Positions 6,994 through 16,893 of a DNA stretch of 64,000 nt are shown piece after piece (positions within the stretch are counted from its first letter, which is position 1; each line of letters opens with the position of its first letter). The translations under genes and the position numbers were made by a program. A model generated the notes under the pieces. That model did not search any database, had not been told where the DNA came from, and saw only the letters and a program-made list of their open reading frames with translations. Source of the DNA: Arthrobacter sp. MSA 4-2 (GTDB lineage: Bacteria; Actinomycetota; Actinomycetes; Actinomycetales; Micrococcaceae); contig NZ_JAEKGC010000010.1 in assembly GCF_016405885.1 (NCBI RefSeq), positions 106,425-170,424 of the forward strand. Direction: 5' to 3'.

Positions 6994-8910
6994 TCAGGGA
7001 TCGTTCGGCTTGGGCTTATCGCTTGGTTTTCCCGAGCCCGGAGGGCTGGTCTCCGTCTCGGGGGCGGGCTCAGGCGTAGGATCCTCGACCGGCTCCGGCT
7101 CCGGCGCACGGGAAACGGTGAGGACAATTTCAGTCCCCTGGTTCACCTCGGAGGCCGCCGGAGAGCTCTGCTCCAGGACCGTGCCGGGCTCCGCATCCTT
7201 GTCTTCGGCGACCTCCACCCTGAAGGGCAGCTTCACCGCGGGATCGGCCAATGCGGCCTCCGCCTCCGCCCGGGTCAGCCCGATGAGCTGTGGAACGCTC
7301 ACCTTGCCGTTTGAGAGCACGAGGTTTACTGCGCTGCCGGCCGGGACTGACTGCCCGGACTCCGGATCCGTGGAGACCACGCGGCCCTGCGGCATGTCGG
7401 GGCTCAGCGTCTCGGAAATTTCACCGCCCTTGAGGCCGACGGCCTCAAGGGCCTCCCGGGCCGAGGACTCTGTCAGTCCGGCGAGCCCCTCGGGTACCGC
7501 GATGTTGGCCGGACCCTTGGAGATCGAGATGGTCACCCGGGACTTGGCTTCCACCTGCGCACCGGCGGCAGGGTCGGAGTCAATGATCAGCCCCGCCTCC
7601 GTCGTGGCATGGAAGCGCTCTTCAACGATCGGGATGAGGTCGGCTTCATAAAGCGTCGCGACCCCGTCGGCCTCGGTCATGCTGGCTACAGCGGGAACCT
7701 CGATCCGGGGTGGAGCCTCCGGCTCTGTCCTGCCCACGGAGTACAGGAGGGCATAGCCGGCCGCGAGAACCACAAGCAGGGCGGCCAGGACCCACACCAC
7801 AATCCAAGCCCGGCGGCGAGAATTGCGGTGCGCGCCGTCGTCGTAGTCCTCACCGGGTGCCGGGAGCAGGTCCTCTTCACGGTGGGTCAGGGAGGCGAGC
7901 GGTGAGGCTCCGGAGGAGGGCACCCGATCCATGGTGCGGGTGGCGGGGGATCCATCCTCCTCCGCTGGGAAAGGCAGTGCCGCTGCCGGAACCATCCGGG
8001 TCGCAGGCTCCACGGTCGCCAGAGCCTGGGTGGGCAGCGATCCGGTGTCGCTGAAGACCTTGCCGCGGCGGGCGTCCTCAAGGGCCGCCGCGAAGGAGGC
8101 GGCGTCCTGGAATCGATCCTGCCGGTCCTTCGCCAGGGCCTTGGCCAGCACCGAGTCGAGAGCCGGACTGACCTGCGGATTGAAGCTGCTGGCAGGTTTC
8201 GGTTCCTCCCGCACGTGCTGGTACGCCACCGACACCGGGCTGTCGCCCACGAAGGGAGGCCTCCCGGCCACCAGCTCGTACAGCAGGCACCCGGCCGAGT
8301 AGAGATCGCTGCGGGCATCGACGGTCTCGCCCCGGGCCTGCTCGGGCGAAAGGTATTGGGCAGTGCCCACCACGGCCTGGGTCTGCGTCATGGTGGCGGC
8401 CGAGTCGGCCATCGCCCGCGCGATGCCGAAGTCCATGACCTTCACGCGGCCTTCAGGCGTCACCATAACGTTCGCGGGCTTGATGTCGCGGTGGACGATT
8501 CCGGCGCGGTGGCTGTACGCAAGCGCGGACAGCACGCCGGCCAGATACCGCACGGCATCCTGCTCGTTCAGCTCCCCGGACCTCACCAGGTCCCGCAGGG
8601 TGCGGCCTTCCACGTACTCCATCACGATGAACGGCACCCGCACCTCGTGGTCGGGCCGGTCGGGGATCTCCTCCTCGCCCGTGTCGTAGACGGCGACGAT
8701 ATTGGGGTTGTTCAGCCCCGCCACCGCCTGCGCTTCCCGGCGGAACCGTGACTGAAACAGCGGGTCCCGGGCGAGGTCCTTGCGCAGGACCTTGATCGCG
8801 ACCGAGCGCCCCAACCGGATGTCCCGGCCGAGGTGGACGTCGGCCATGCCGCCCCGCCCGATCAGGTGAAGGACCTCGTACCGGCCGTTGAGGACACGCT
8901 CGGCGGTCAT
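6994..8910 (-). CDS. pknB: Serine/threonine protein kinase PknB with three PASTA domains
   Basis: This 638-residue membrane kinase has a cytoplasmic catalytic domain (about residues 11-275): GRGGMADVH glycine loop, lysine in AIKVL (K40), HRDIKPAN catalytic loop, DFG, and an activation segment with TMTQTQAVVGTAQYLSPEQ. A juxtamembrane linker and one transmembrane helix (about 368-391) follow. Three extracellular PASTA repeats (about 393-603) and a Pro/Glu-rich tail end the protein. PknB senses muropeptide or lipid II signals and phosphorylates cell-wall and division proteins. Mycobacterial PknB has four PASTA domains. The start ATG at 8910 has GGAGGG 7 nt upstream; a longer in-frame extension would overlap pknA and is rejected. 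It is the last gene of the fhaA operon. Confidence 0.95.
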   Translation of the reverse strand: MTAERVLNGRYEVLHLIGRGGMADVHLGRDIRLGRSVAIKVLRKDLARDPLFQSRFRREAQAVAGLNNPNIVAVYDTGEEEIPDRPDHEVRVPFIVMEYVEGRTLRDLVRSGELNEQDAVRYLAGVLSALAYSHRAGIVHRDIKPANVMVTPEGRVKVMDFGIARAMADSAATMTQTQAVVGTAQYLSPEQARGETVDARSDLYSAGCLLYELVAGRPPFVGDSPVSVAYQHVREEPKPASSFNPQVSPALDSVLAKALAKDRQDRFQDAASFAAALEDARRGKVFSDTGSLPTQALATVEPATRMVPAAALPFPAEEDGSPATRTMDRVPSSGASPLASLTHREEDLLPAPGEDYDDGAHRNSRRRAWIVVWVLAALLVVLAAGYALLYSVGRTEPEAPPRIEVPAVASMTEADGVATLYEADLIPIVEERFHATTEAGLIIDSDPAAGAQVEAKSRVTISISKGPANIAVPEGLAGLTESSAREALEAVGLKGGEISETLSPDMPQGRVVSTDPESGQSVPAGSAVNLVLSNGKVSVPQLIGLTRAEAEAALADPAVKLPFRVEVAEDKDAEPGTVLEQSSPAASEVNQGTEIVLTVSRAPEPEPVEDPTPEPAPETETSPPGSGKPSDKPKPNDP

Positions 8911-8932
8911 CGGGATTCCCTCCACGGCGGCC

Positions 8933-10684
8933 TCACGATCCCGGGCTCGTCGCGTCGGGCGTGGGCGAGGACGATTCCTCGTCGGCGGGCGGCGTCGTGG
9001 GAGGGGGGCCCGAGGAGACGATGTACCGGACCTCGGAACCCTCATTGAGGTTCGTGCCTTCGGCCGGATCGACGCGGAGGACCGAGCCCGCCGGCTGGTC
9101 GGACACCTCGGAGCCGGCGTTGACCGGAGTCAGGCCCGCTTCGACGAGGCGCTGGCGGACCGTTCCCTCGTCCTGGCCCGCGAGACCGCCGGGGACGGCG
9201 ACCTGGCGGGGGCCCTCGGAGAAGGTCAGCTGGATGGTCTGCCCGGGGCTGACCGTGCCCACCGGGTTGATGTCGGTCACCGCGCCGGCCGGTTCGGGCG
9301 ATGGCTCGCCGGTGCGGTTCACCGACAGGCCCAGGGCGGTGAGCTCCGCGGTGACCTCGTCAACATTCCGTCCCAGGTATGCATTGGGGTCGATGACGAT
9401 CGCCGCGGGCTCCGGCGTCGTCTGCTCCGGCGTCGGCGAGTTCGTCGTGGGGGTGGGGCGCGGACTCGGAGCGGTCGAGCGGGGGGCGGAACTTGTCGTG
9501 GCGGGCGCGGGGTCTCCGCGTTCGCCCGCCAGGAGCGGCCAGATGAGCATCGACGCCAGCGCAAGAAGGGCGATGAGCACAAGGATGATGACGGGAAGCA
9601 GCCAGGGGTTCCGGCGGTGCTCCTCGCGGTCCCGCGGCGCCTCCGGTTCCACCTCCTCCTCGGTCCAGTCCCGGGAAGCGGCAAGACCGCCGGTCCCTGC
9701 GGCGGCTGGAACCGCGGCTGCGGCGGCAATTGTCGGCATCGCCGAGGTGGACGGAGCGGGCACCGCGCGCGTGGCGGCGGTGTCCTGGCGGGGCACGGCG
9801 GCTGTTGCCTCGGCGTCCCCTCCGAACAGGAGCATGCCGGGGACCGCGGCCTCGGCGGCGCGGATCGAACCGGCTCGGATGGCGTCAACCGCCCGGGACA
9901 GGGATTCGGCGTCCGCCGGCCGGTCGGAGGGGTCCTTCGCGAGCATCGAGGCGATCAGTGCCCGCACCGGGTGCGGGATGTGCTCCGGAAGCGGCGGAGG
10001 GGCGTCGTTGACCTGGGCCAGGGCAATGGCGATCTGCGACTCTCCGGAGAAGGGGCGCCGGCCGGCCAGCAGCTCATACCCGATGACGCCCAGGGCATAG
10101 ATGTCGCTCGAGCCGGTGGCCTGCTGCCCGGTCGCCTGCTCGGGCGCGAGGTACTGGGCGGTGCCCATCACCTGGCCCGTCGCGGTCAGCGGCACCTGGT
10201 CGGCGAGCCGGGCAATGCCGAAGTCGGTGATCTTCACGCGCCCGTCGGGGAGGACGAGGATGTTTCCCGGCTTCACGTCGCGGTGCACGAGTCCCTGCCG
10301 GTGGGCGACAGCGAGGGCGGTGGCGGTCTGGCCAATGATCGAGAGGGCGCGGTCCGGGGAGAGCACGCCTTCGCGCTCGATCACCGCCGAGAGGGGCTGG
10401 CCGGGCACCAGTTCCATCACGAGGTAGGCCGAGCCTTCTTCCTCGCCGTAGTCGAAGACGTTGGCGATGCCCTCGTGGTTCAGCAGGGCCGTATGGCGGG
10501 CCTCGGCGCGGAAGCGGTTCAGGAACGCGGGGTCCCCCGAGTATTCCTCTTTAAGGATCTTAATGGCGACGACCCGGCCCAGCACCTTGTCGCGGGCCTT
10601 CCACACCTCGCCCATGCCGCCGATGGCGATGCGTTCGGTCAGCTGGAATCTGCCGCCCAGGGTGATACCCGACGTAGGCCTCAC
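8933..10684 (-). CDS. pknA: Serine/threonine protein kinase PknA with two PASTA domains
   Basis: This 583-residue protein has a kinase domain (about residues 12-270) with [14 protein letters not shown] (K42), HRDVKPGN and DFGIARL. A long Ala/Thr-rich linker, one transmembrane helix ([19 protein letters not shown], about 365-388) and a Thr/Pro linker follow. Two PASTA-like repeats (about 431-560) and a Ser/Pro tail complete it. Mycobacterial PknA lacks PASTA repeats, so here both kinases could read extracellular wall fragments. The GTG start overlaps the pbpA stop (GTGA), and pknB begins 22 bp after the stop. The product partners with PknB in control of elongation and division. Confidence 0.94.
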   Translation of the reverse strand: MRPTSGITLGGRFQLTERIAIGGMGEVWKARDKVLGRVVAIKILKEEYSGDPAFLNRFRAEARHTALLNHEGIANVFDYGEEEGSAYLVMELVPGQPLSAVIEREGVLSPDRALSIIGQTATALAVAHRQGLVHRDVKPGNILVLPDGRVKITDFGIARLADQVPLTATGQVMGTAQYLAPEQATGQQATGSSDIYALGVIGYELLAGRRPFSGESQIAIALAQVNDAPPPLPEHIPHPVRALIASMLAKDPSDRPADAESLSRAVDAIRAGSIRAAEAAVPGMLLFGGDAEATAAVPRQDTAATRAVPAPSTSAMPTIAAAAAVPAAAGTGGLAASRDWTEEEVEPEAPRDREEHRRNPWLLPVIILVLIALLALASMLIWPLLAGERGDPAPATTSSAPRSTAPSPRPTPTTNSPTPEQTTPEPAAIVIDPNAYLGRNVDEVTAELTALGLSVNRTGEPSPEPAGAVTDINPVGTVSPGQTIQLTFSEGPRQVAVPGGLAGQDEGTVRQRLVEAGLTPVNAGSEVSDQPAGSVLRVDPAEGTNLNEGSEVRYIVSSGPPPTTPPADEESSSPTPDATSPGS

Positions 10685-12123
10685 TGGTTCAACACCGCCT
10701 CAATGATCTGCTTGGCATTTGGACTTGTGAGCTGCGATCCCGTGGCCAGGTCGACATCCTCCATGACAATCGTGACGGCGACCTGGGGGTCCTCCGCCGG
10801 GGCGAAGCCGGTGAACCAGGCGTTGTCCCCGCGCCCTTCGACCTCGGCGGTGCCGGTCTTGCCCGCCACCTCGACGCCCGGAATCTGGGCGCCCCGCCCG
10901 GTTCCGTTGTCCACGACGTTCACCATCCACTCGGTCAGCTGATCCGCCGTGCCGGCGCTGACCGATTCGTGGAGGACCTCCGGTGAGGGTGAATCGATCA
11001 GCTCGAGGTCGGCGGCCCGCACGGCCTTGATGAGGTTCGGCTTCATCAGGACGCCGTCGTTGGCGATCGCCGAGGCGACCATGGCCATCTGGAGCGGAGT
11101 CACCTTGACGTCGAACTGGCCGATGGCCGACTGGGCGAGCTCGGGCTGGCTGAGGTCGCTGGGGAACTGGCTGGCCTCGACGGCCACGGGGATCTGGTGC
11201 CGTTCCCCGAAGCCGAACAGCCGGGCCTGTTCCTGGATGGCATCCTCGCCGAGGTCCCAGGCGATCTGGGCGAAAGGCGTGTTGCAGGACTGCTCGAGGG
11301 CGAACTCGAGGTCGGCGGTCGTGCGCGTGGCGCAGGTTCCATTGACGTAGTTGGGCAGGCCGATGGTGGTGCCGGGAAGGGGGAGCACGGGCGGGTTGGG
11401 AATCTGGGACTCGGCGTCGTAGTCGCCGGATTCGAGCGCCGCGGCGGCGTCCACCAGCTTGAAGACCGACCCCGGGGCCACCAGGGATTCGGTGGCCGGG
11501 TTGCGGTAGATGGACAGGCCGGGGACCGCCGAGAGCTGTTCGACGTTCCGGGCGGCGATCTCGGTGTCGTGGACGGCGATCAGGTTCGGGTCGTAGGAGG
11601 GCTTGGAGACCATGGCGAGGATGTTCCCGGTCGCGGGCTCGGTGACCACGATGGAGCCGCGCTGGCCCTCCGGGATCAGGTCCCAGGCGAGCTGCTGGAT
11701 CTGGGGGTCGATGGTGAGCTCAACCGAGGCGCCCTGGCTGCTGGCACCGGAGAGGAGTCCGACGATCCGGTCGTAGAACAGCTCGTCGCTGGTGCCCGAG
11801 AGCAGGCCGGCCGAGGCCTGCTCGAGCTGCGTGGACCCGTTGACCAGGGAGTAGAAGCCGGTCAGGTGGGCGTAGAGGTTCGGCTCGTTGTAGACCCGCT
11901 GGAAGTTGAACTGGTCGTTGGAGGGCACCGACTCCGCCACTGCCTTGCCGTCCACGAGGATCGCCCCGCGGGGCCGGCCGAAGTCCTGGTAGAGCTGCCG
12001 GTTGTTCCAGTCGTTGGTGTTGAGTTCCTCGGCCTCGAAGAACTGCACGTAGGTCAGCGATCCGAGGATGAGGGCGAACATCCCGATCGCCACCACCCAT
12101 GCGCTGCGGATTGCCTGGTTCAA
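10681..12123 (-). CDS. pbpA: Penicillin-binding protein PbpA (class B transpeptidase)
   Basis: This 480-residue protein has one N-terminal membrane anchor ([20 protein letters not shown]) and a periplasmic-facing transpeptidase domain. Active-site motifs are SxxK as SVFK (in [11 protein letters not shown], about residue 222), SxN as SCN and KTG as KTGTAE. It cross-links peptidoglycan and pairs with the SEDS glycosyltransferase encoded just upstream. The start is TTG, supported by GGAGG 7 nt upstream inside the 3' end of rodA. The start and the rodA stop overlap as TTGA, which indicates translational coupling and fixed stoichiometry. Confidence 0.95.
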   Translation of the reverse strand: MNQAIRSAWVVAIGMFALILGSLTYVQFFEAEELNTNDWNNRQLYQDFGRPRGAILVDGKAVAESVPSNDQFNFQRVYNEPNLYAHLTGFYSLVNGSTQLEQASAGLLSGTSDELFYDRIVGLLSGASSQGASVELTIDPQIQQLAWDLIPEGQRGSIVVTEPATGNILAMVSKPSYDPNLIAVHDTEIAARNVEQLSAVPGLSIYRNPATESLVAPGSVFKLVDAAAALESGDYDAESQIPNPPVLPLPGTTIGLPNYVNGTCATRTTADLEFALEQSCNTPFAQIAWDLGEDAIQEQARLFGFGERHQIPVAVEASQFPSDLSQPELAQSAIGQFDVKVTPLQMAMVASAIANDGVLMKPNLIKAVRAADLELIDSPSPEVLHESVSAGTADQLTEWMVNVVDNGTGRGAQIPGVEVAGKTGTAEVEGRGDNAWFTGFAPAEDPQVAVTIVMEDVDLATGSQLTSPNAKQIIEAVLNQ

Positions 12124-13538
12124 CGTGATCCCTCCTTGGGGCGCCGTGGAAGCGCCCCCCTGCCTGAAGCCGACAGAACTGCGGCCGGTTCACTGGGGGC
12201 GGCCGTCCGCACCGGTCGGCGGGCGGTCTCCGAAATCAGCAGCAGCAGGGCGACGATGATCCAGTTCGCCAGCAGTGAGGACCCGCCGGCGGACATGAAC
12301 GGGGTGGTGAGCCCGGTGAGGGGAATCAGCCGGGTGATGCCGCCGATGACCACGAAACACTGGAGGGCGATGGTGAAGGAAAGGCCGCAGGCCAGCAGCT
12401 TCCCGAACCCGTCCTTGGTGCCGAGGGCGGCCCGGAATCCGCGGGAGACGAGGAGGATGTACAGCAGGATGATGGCGAACACTCCGATCATGCCGAGTTC
12501 CTCGCCAAGCGCGGCAATAATCATGTCGCTGTTGGCATATGTCACGAGGTCGGGCCGGCCCTGGCCGAAGCCGGTTCCGGCCAGCCCGCCGTTGGCCAGT
12601 CCGAAGAGCCCCTGCACCACCTGCTGGCTTCCGCCCGGGGCCCGGTTGTACACCTCGGGGTCGAAGGCGTTGAGCCAGCTGTCGAAGCGGAGCGCCACGT
12701 GGCTGAACAGCTCAAGGGCGATGAAGGCGCCGACGCCGATCATGGCGAGACCGATCAGAACCCAGCTCACCCGGCTCGTCGCCACGTAGATCATGGCCAT
12801 GAAGAGGCCGAAGAAGAGGATCGAGGACCCGAGGTCGCGCTGCAGGATCAGCACGCCGATGCTCACGAGCCAGGCGGCGATCATTGGGGCAAGGTCCTTG
12901 AACCGTGGGAGCTGGAGGGGGCCGAGCTTCTTGCCGGCCAGCAGGATCAGATCCCGGTTCGTGGAGAGATAGCCTGCGAAGAAGATGGCCAGGGTGATCT
13001 TGGCGACCTCTCCCGGCTGGAAGGTGCCGAAGCCGACATTGATCCAGATCCGAGCGCCGTTGATTTCGAGCCCCAGCGGGGTCAGCGGCAGCAGCAGCAG
13101 GATGGCGCTGACGATCAGCGAAATGTAGGTAAACCGCCGGAGGATGCGGTGGTCGCGCAGGAAGATCAGCAGAACCGAGGCGGCAACAATCGCCACCGCC
13201 GTCCAGGTCAGCTGCTGCGGCGCCACGGGAACGAAGTCCGGATTCTCCATCCGGGGCAGGTCCAGCCGGTGAATCATGGCAAGGCCGATGCCGTTCAGGG
13301 CGATGACGATCGGAAGTATTACCGGATCTGCATATTTCGCTCGGATGCGGAGGATGAGGTGGACGAGGATCCCCATGCCCACCAGGGTTGACGCCTGCCG
13401 CCAGAAGTAGTCGTTGAAAGGCTCCTCGCGCTCAAGCCCGGCTACGAAGTTGGCGCCCACGGCTACGGCGAAGGCAAGCAGCAGCAGGGCCGCCTCGACA
13501 TTGCGCCGCGAGCGGGGGACGGTCAGTACATCGCTCAT
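12120..13538 (-). CDS. rodA: SEDS peptidoglycan glycosyltransferase RodA/FtsW
   Basis: This 472-residue polytopic protein has ten or more transmembrane segments. SEDS-family landmarks are visible: LPLTPLGLEINGARIWINVG with GEVAKI, ITRLIPLTGLTTPFMSAGGSSLLANW near the C-terminus, and ELGMIGVFAI. It polymerises glycan strands from lipid II together with the class B PBP encoded downstream. The ATG overlaps the pstP stop (ATGA). The GC-rich C-terminal tail is basic and cytoplasmic. Confidence 0.95.
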   Translation of the reverse strand: MSDVLTVPRSRRNVEAALLLLAFAVAVGANFVAGLEREEPFNDYFWRQASTLVGMGILVHLILRIRAKYADPVILPIVIALNGIGLAMIHRLDLPRMENPDFVPVAPQQLTWTAVAIVAASVLLIFLRDHRILRRFTYISLIVSAILLLLPLTPLGLEINGARIWINVGFGTFQPGEVAKITLAIFFAGYLSTNRDLILLAGKKLGPLQLPRFKDLAPMIAAWLVSIGVLILQRDLGSSILFFGLFMAMIYVATSRVSWVLIGLAMIGVGAFIALELFSHVALRFDSWLNAFDPEVYNRAPGGSQQVVQGLFGLANGGLAGTGFGQGRPDLVTYANSDMIIAALGEELGMIGVFAIILLYILLVSRGFRAALGTKDGFGKLLACGLSFTIALQCFVVIGGITRLIPLTGLTTPFMSAGGSSLLANWIIVALLLLISETARRPVRTAAPSEPAAVLSASGRGALPRRPKEGSR

Positions 13539-15157
13539 TCGAGGTTGCCTCCACAGTCGGCGGTGACGGCACCGGGGTCCGCCGCAGCACCCGAGGGTGA
13601 CGGCCGGGCCTGCGGCGTCGCCGTCGCGCCCGCGGCTGCCGAGGGGGATGCGGACGGGGATGCGGAACGTGATGCCGAGGGGGATGGCGTCGGCGAGGGG
13701 GATGGCGTCGGCGAGGGGGACGCCGAGGCGGAGGAACCGGGGGTCGGTTCGGCGCTCGGGCCGTCGGTGGCCTGAGGGCCTCCCTCCGGCGCGCAGCCCA
13801 CGGCGCGCAGTTCACCGCGCAGGTCCTCGATGATGCGTTCGGCTTCCCGGAGGTTACTGGCGGGCAGGCCGCCCTCCAGCTGGGAGCGCCGGAACTCCGG
13901 GAGGTTCGACACCGGAATGGTGGTCCGCTCATAGACGTGGCTGAGCTGGATGGGACCCAGCGTCTGCGGGACGCCGTTGTAGACGGCCACCCGGTCCCCC
14001 GCCGCCGCCACGTAGAACCGGGTCTGCGTCCAGGTGTAGCCGAATCCGAGCACGGCGAGCAGGATCAGCACTCCGAGCGTGACGAAGGCCGGGCCCAGCC
14101 AGCGACGGACCCGGCGCGCCGGAGCCTCCTCGAGGGGACCCTCGGGCGTCTGGGCCTTGTGGGTGAGCATCAGGGCGGCCCGCCGCTCGGTGGAGCGCTG
14201 GGTGACGATCGGGATCTGGCCGGTCTCGGTGGCAAGCGCCGCGGCACCCACCAGGAGGTGCGGCCGGCTGAGGAGGTCCTCACGGATCAGGTCGGCGCGT
14301 ACGGCCGGTTCTGTGGGCTCTCCGGTACCGGCGGCCGCGGCGCCGGCGGGTCCCGCGGAGACCTCGCGCTCCCCCGCCGCCTCACGGGCCGAGGGCAGAA
14401 CCGGGCGCAGCTCCGGCTCGGGCTCGTCGCCGGTGGTCAGGGCGACCTCGACGACGGCGACCGTGACGTTGTCCGGTGACCCACCGGCCAGGGTGAGCTC
14501 AACCAGCGCGTTGACACACTCGTCAAGGTTCGGGGTCTCCCGAACGATCTGCTCGACCATGCGGTCGTTCAGTACCGCTGTGAGTCCATCCGAACAGAGA
14601 AGCCACCGCTCGCCCGGCTCGACCTCGAGGGTCTGCAGATCCAGCTCCGGGCTCGCATCGACGTCGCCCAGCACCCGCATCAGGACGTTCTTGTGGGGGT
14701 GGACATCGGCTTCCTCGGGGCGGAGCCGGCCTTCATCGATCAGGCGCTGCACGAATGTGTGATCGGTGGTGATCTGCTCAAAGACGCCGTTTTTCAGGCG
14801 GTAGGCCCGGGAGTCACCGATATGGGCAAGTTCGAGCCGGTCCCCGTTCAGCAGCAGGGCGGTCACCGTGGTGCCCATCCCGGCAAGCTGCGGGTTGGTG
14901 CTGACAAGTTCCGAAAGCAGGGAGTTGGCGGTCTGGATCTCGTCGGCCAGTTCGGTGCCGGCGTCGCCGCGCTGATGGCTGCGGTCAAGGTGGACCAGGT
15001 CCAGGACGGTGGAGGCCGAGGCGATGTTGCCTCCGGCGTGGCCGCCCATCCCGTCGGCGACCACGGCGAGGTAGCGGCCTACATAGGCGGAGTCGTCGTT
15101 CTTGGCGCGGACCATGCCCACGTCGGAGCGCGCGGCGAACCGCAGGAAGTAGGCCAT
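13535..15157 (-). CDS. pstP: PP2C-family Ser/Thr phosphatase PstP
   Basis: This 540-residue protein has a PP2C catalytic domain (about residues 1-235) carrying metal-binding motifs: ARSDVGMVRAKNDDS, VADGMGGHAGG, GDSRAYRL, CSDGLT and GGSPDNVTVAVV. A linker, a single transmembrane helix (LGPAFVTLGVLILLAVLGF, about residues 350-370), a short extracellular domain and a low-complexity Ser/Pro/Ala tail follow. PstP reverses phosphorylation by the PknA and PknB encoded in the same operon. The tail contains an 18-bp DNA repeat that encodes Pro/Ser/Thr hexapeptides. The start lies 2 bp after the fhaB stop. Confidence 0.94.
   Translation of the reverse strand: MAYFLRFAARSDVGMVRAKNDDSAYVGRYLAVVADGMGGHAGGNIASASTVLDLVHLDRSHQRGDAGTELADEIQTANSLLSELVSTNPQLAGMGTTVTALLLNGDRLELAHIGDSRAYRLKNGVFEQITTDHTFVQRLIDEGRLRPEEADVHPHKNVLMRVLGDVDASPELDLQTLEVEPGERWLLCSDGLTAVLNDRMVEQIVRETPNLDECVNALVELTLAGGSPDNVTVAVVEVALTTGDEPEPELRPVLPSAREAAGEREVSAGPAGAAAAGTGEPTEPAVRADLIREDLLSRPHLLVGAAALATETGQIPIVTQRSTERRAALMLTHKAQTPEGPLEEAPARRVRRWLGPAFVTLGVLILLAVLGFGYTWTQTRFYVAAAGDRVAVYNGVPQTLGPIQLSHVYERTTIPVSNLPEFRRSQLEGGLPASNLREAERIIEDLRGELRAVGCAPEGGPQATDGPSAEPTPGSSASASPSPTPSPSPTPSPSASRSASPSASPSAAAGATATPQARPSPSGAAADPGAVTADCGGNLE
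13677..13730 (-). repeat. 18-bp coding tandem repeat in pstP tail
   Basis: The 18-bp unit GAGGGGGATGGCGTCGGC occurs at 13677-13694 and 13695-13712, followed by a degenerate third copy. Read on the minus strand it encodes a Pro/Ser/Thr hexapeptide in the extracellular tail of PstP. Copy number is likely to vary between strains. Confidence 0.75.
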
Positions 15158-15159
15158 GG

Positions 15160-15639
15160 CTATGGCCTCAATTCGATAACCGTCTTACCGATCCGGATGG
15201 GCACGCCGGGGTCGACGGGGAGGGCACGGGTCAGCTGGTTCCCCGCAAGGTAGGTTCCGTTCGTCGAGCCAAGGTCTTCGATGAACCACCGGCTTCCCTG
15301 CGGGAACAGCCTCGCGTGCCGGCCGGAGGCATAGTCGTCCTCGAGCACCAGGGTCGCCTCCTGTGCACGGCCGAGCAGGATCGGGCTCGCGGCGAGGTCC
15401 AGCGTGGTGCCCGTCAGGGGGCCTTCGGTCACCACGAGCCGGCGGGCCTGGGGCCGGGACGGCGCAGGCTCCTCCACCAGTTCCGGGTGCTTCCGGGCCT
15501 GCCTCGGGGTGGGGGTGCCGGTCTTGTTGCGCTGGCCCACCACCAGGTCGCGGCGCAGGGCGCTGACGGTGCTGATCACCAGGATCCACACAAGAAGCAG
15601 GAATCCGTAGCGCAGCAGCGTCACGGTCAGTTCGCTCAT
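15160..15639 (-). CDS. fhaB: FHA domain protein FhaB (FipA-partner type)
   Basis: This 159-residue protein has an N-terminal hydrophobic helix (TLLRYGFLLLVWILVISTVSAL), a linker, and a C-terminal FHA domain: ILLGRAQEATLVLEDDYASG, RHARLF, WFIEDLGSTNGTYLAG. The R, S, H, N and G residues of phosphothreonine recognition are present. FhaB binds phosphorylated PknA/PknB targets at the growing wall. The ATG overlaps the fhaA stop (ATGA). Confidence 0.93.
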   Translation of the reverse strand: MSELTVTLLRYGFLLLVWILVISTVSALRRDLVVGQRNKTGTPTPRQARKHPELVEEPAPSRPQARRLVVTEGPLTGTTLDLAASPILLGRAQEATLVLEDDYASGRHARLFPQGSRWFIEDLGSTNGTYLAGNQLTRALPVDPGVPIRIGKTVIELRP

Positions 15640-16367
15640 ATCCGGTGTCCACCGTTCTGGACGGGAACCAGTCGGAAGGTCATGCGGGTGCGGCCCATGG
15701 TGATCATCGAGCCGTCGGTGAGTTCGGTCTGGCCCTGGACGCGCTGGCCGTTGACGAAGCTGCCGTTGGTCGACCCGAGCTCGATGGCGACGGCCCGTCC
15801 ACCGTCGGTGCGGATTTCAAGGTGGCGCCGTGAGACGCCGGTGTCCTCGACGAGGATGTCCGCCTCGGAGGACCTGCCAAGGACGATCGACCCGGCGTTC
15901 AGTGAGTAGCGCTGGCCGCCGAGTTCGAGGATGGGCTGGTACTGCACGGGCTGGCGCGCGGGGGCCGCCGGTGCGGCGGGCGACCGGGACCCCGGCTGCT
16001 TCTCAATACTCGAGTCGACCTCGAAGACACCGGGCTTCAGCGCCGAGTCGTTGGCGAAGGACACGCGCACCGGGCCCTGGAGGGTGTACTGCTGGCTGTT
16101 GACGTGCCGGATGACGACGTCGCACAGCTCTTCGGCGAGGGCCGATCCCCACTGTTGGGCCTGTTCGAAGTCAGGATCCGAGAGCCGGGCGGTGAAGACG
16201 TTGGGGGCCAGGGTGCGTCCCTCGGCCAGAACCAGCGACTTGTGGTCGAGTTCGCGCCGCAGGGAGCTGGCGATCTCCACGGGCTGGACCCGGGAGCGGG
16301 ATCCGGTGCTGAAGGCGCCCCGGACCAGCTTTTCCAAGCCACGTTCAACATTGTCGAGAATGCCCAT
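15636..16367 (-). CDS. fhaA: DUF3662-FHA protein FhaA
   Basis: This 243-residue protein begins MGILDNVERGLEKLVRGAFS, the signature start of the DUF3662 domain (about residues 1-120). A linker follows, then a C-terminal FHA domain (about 150-240) with LGRSSEADILVEDTGVSRRH and ELGSTNGSFVNG. FhaA links PknB signalling to peptidoglycan precursor flux (MurJ/CwlM in mycobacteria). The start at 16367 is chosen because AGGAGG lies 6 nt upstream and homologues begin with MGILDN; an in-frame start at 16439 would add a non-conserved extension. This is the first gene of the seven-gene operon, and its promoter should lie in the 336-bp gap before tRNA-Leu. Confidence 0.94.
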   Translation of the reverse strand: MGILDNVERGLEKLVRGAFSTGSRSRVQPVEIASSLRRELDHKSLVLAEGRTLAPNVFTARLSDPDFEQAQQWGSALAEELCDVVIRHVNSQQYTLQGPVRVSFANDSALKPGVFEVDSSIEKQPGSRSPAAPAAPARQPVQYQPILELGGQRYSLNAGSIVLGRSSEADILVEDTGVSRRHLEIRTDGGRAVAIELGSTNGSFVNGQRVQGQTELTDGSMITMGRTRMTFRLVPVQNGGHRI

Positions 16368-16703
16368 GTGCCACCTCCTAACCGCTCGCTGCCTGATGTC
16401 GTGTCCGGTGCCGTGCTCGTGAACTTGTACGGTACCCAAGGTCCCGGGCGAAAGTGCCCAGGACCGTATAAACGCGGGTGCGTTCCCTTCGATACTACTG
16501 GGATGGCCTGGTAATAACCTTATTGAGGGCCCGGCCCGCCGCGGCCGCGCCGCCCGGAAGCCCGCCGGGTGCGGGGTGGGTGCGGCGGGGCGCGCGGACT
16601 GCCGCCGCGGCTCGTTTAGGTATTTTCTGGGATGCTCCGTTATGCTTATTTCTGCTGTTCACAAGTGAAACCGGAACGAATCGGTGAGCTTGGAAACTTA
16701 TTT
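16368..16703. other. Non-coding gap between fhaA and tRNA-Leu
   Basis: This 336-bp divergent region has no supported gene. It should contain the fhaA operon promoter on the minus strand. It also holds a promoter for tRNA-Leu: a TATGCT box near 16640, inside the AT-richer stretch GTTATGCTTATTTC, is the best -10 candidate. No clear operator was seen. Confidence 0.5.
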
Positions 16704-16789
16704 GCGCGAGTGGCGGAACGGCAGACGCGCTGGCTTCAGGTGCCAGTATCCGAAAGGGTGTGGGGGTTCAAATCCCCCCTCGCGCACCA
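16704..16789 (+). tRNA. tRNA-Leu (CAG)
   Basis: This class II tRNA has a long variable arm. The acceptor GCGCGAG (16704-16710) pairs with CTCGCGC (16779-16785), with discriminator A and an encoded CCA (16787-16789). The anticodon loop TTCAGGT carries CAG at 16737-16739. The T-arm GGGGGTTCAAATCCCCC is perfect. Confidence 0.97.
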
Positions 16790-16792
16790 GAC

Positions 16793-16826
16793 AAAACACC
16801 CCGGCCCGGCGGCCGGGGTGTTTTTT
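16793..16826 (+). terminator. Rho-independent terminator of tRNA-Leu
   Basis: An AAAACACCCCGGCC arm pairs with GGCCGGGGTG, followed by TTTTTT. This is a strong intrinsic terminator directly after the tRNA. Confidence 0.85.
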
Positions 16827-16893
16827 GTTTTTCAGTGCCTTCTCATGCCAGGTGCCTTCTGTTGTCTGGCATCCGAGGCCGGGCCCGCGGTGG

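Noticed and set aside
8911..9045. N-terminal extension of PknB
   Set aside because: The extra 45 residues are Arg/Pro-rich translation of the pknA 3' end; the ATG at 8910 has a good ribosome-binding site and the kinase fold begins there.
13677..13730. Tandem repeat considered as a CRISPR array
   Set aside because: The repeats are contiguous, without spacers, inside the pstP coding sequence, and encode a Ser/Pro tail.
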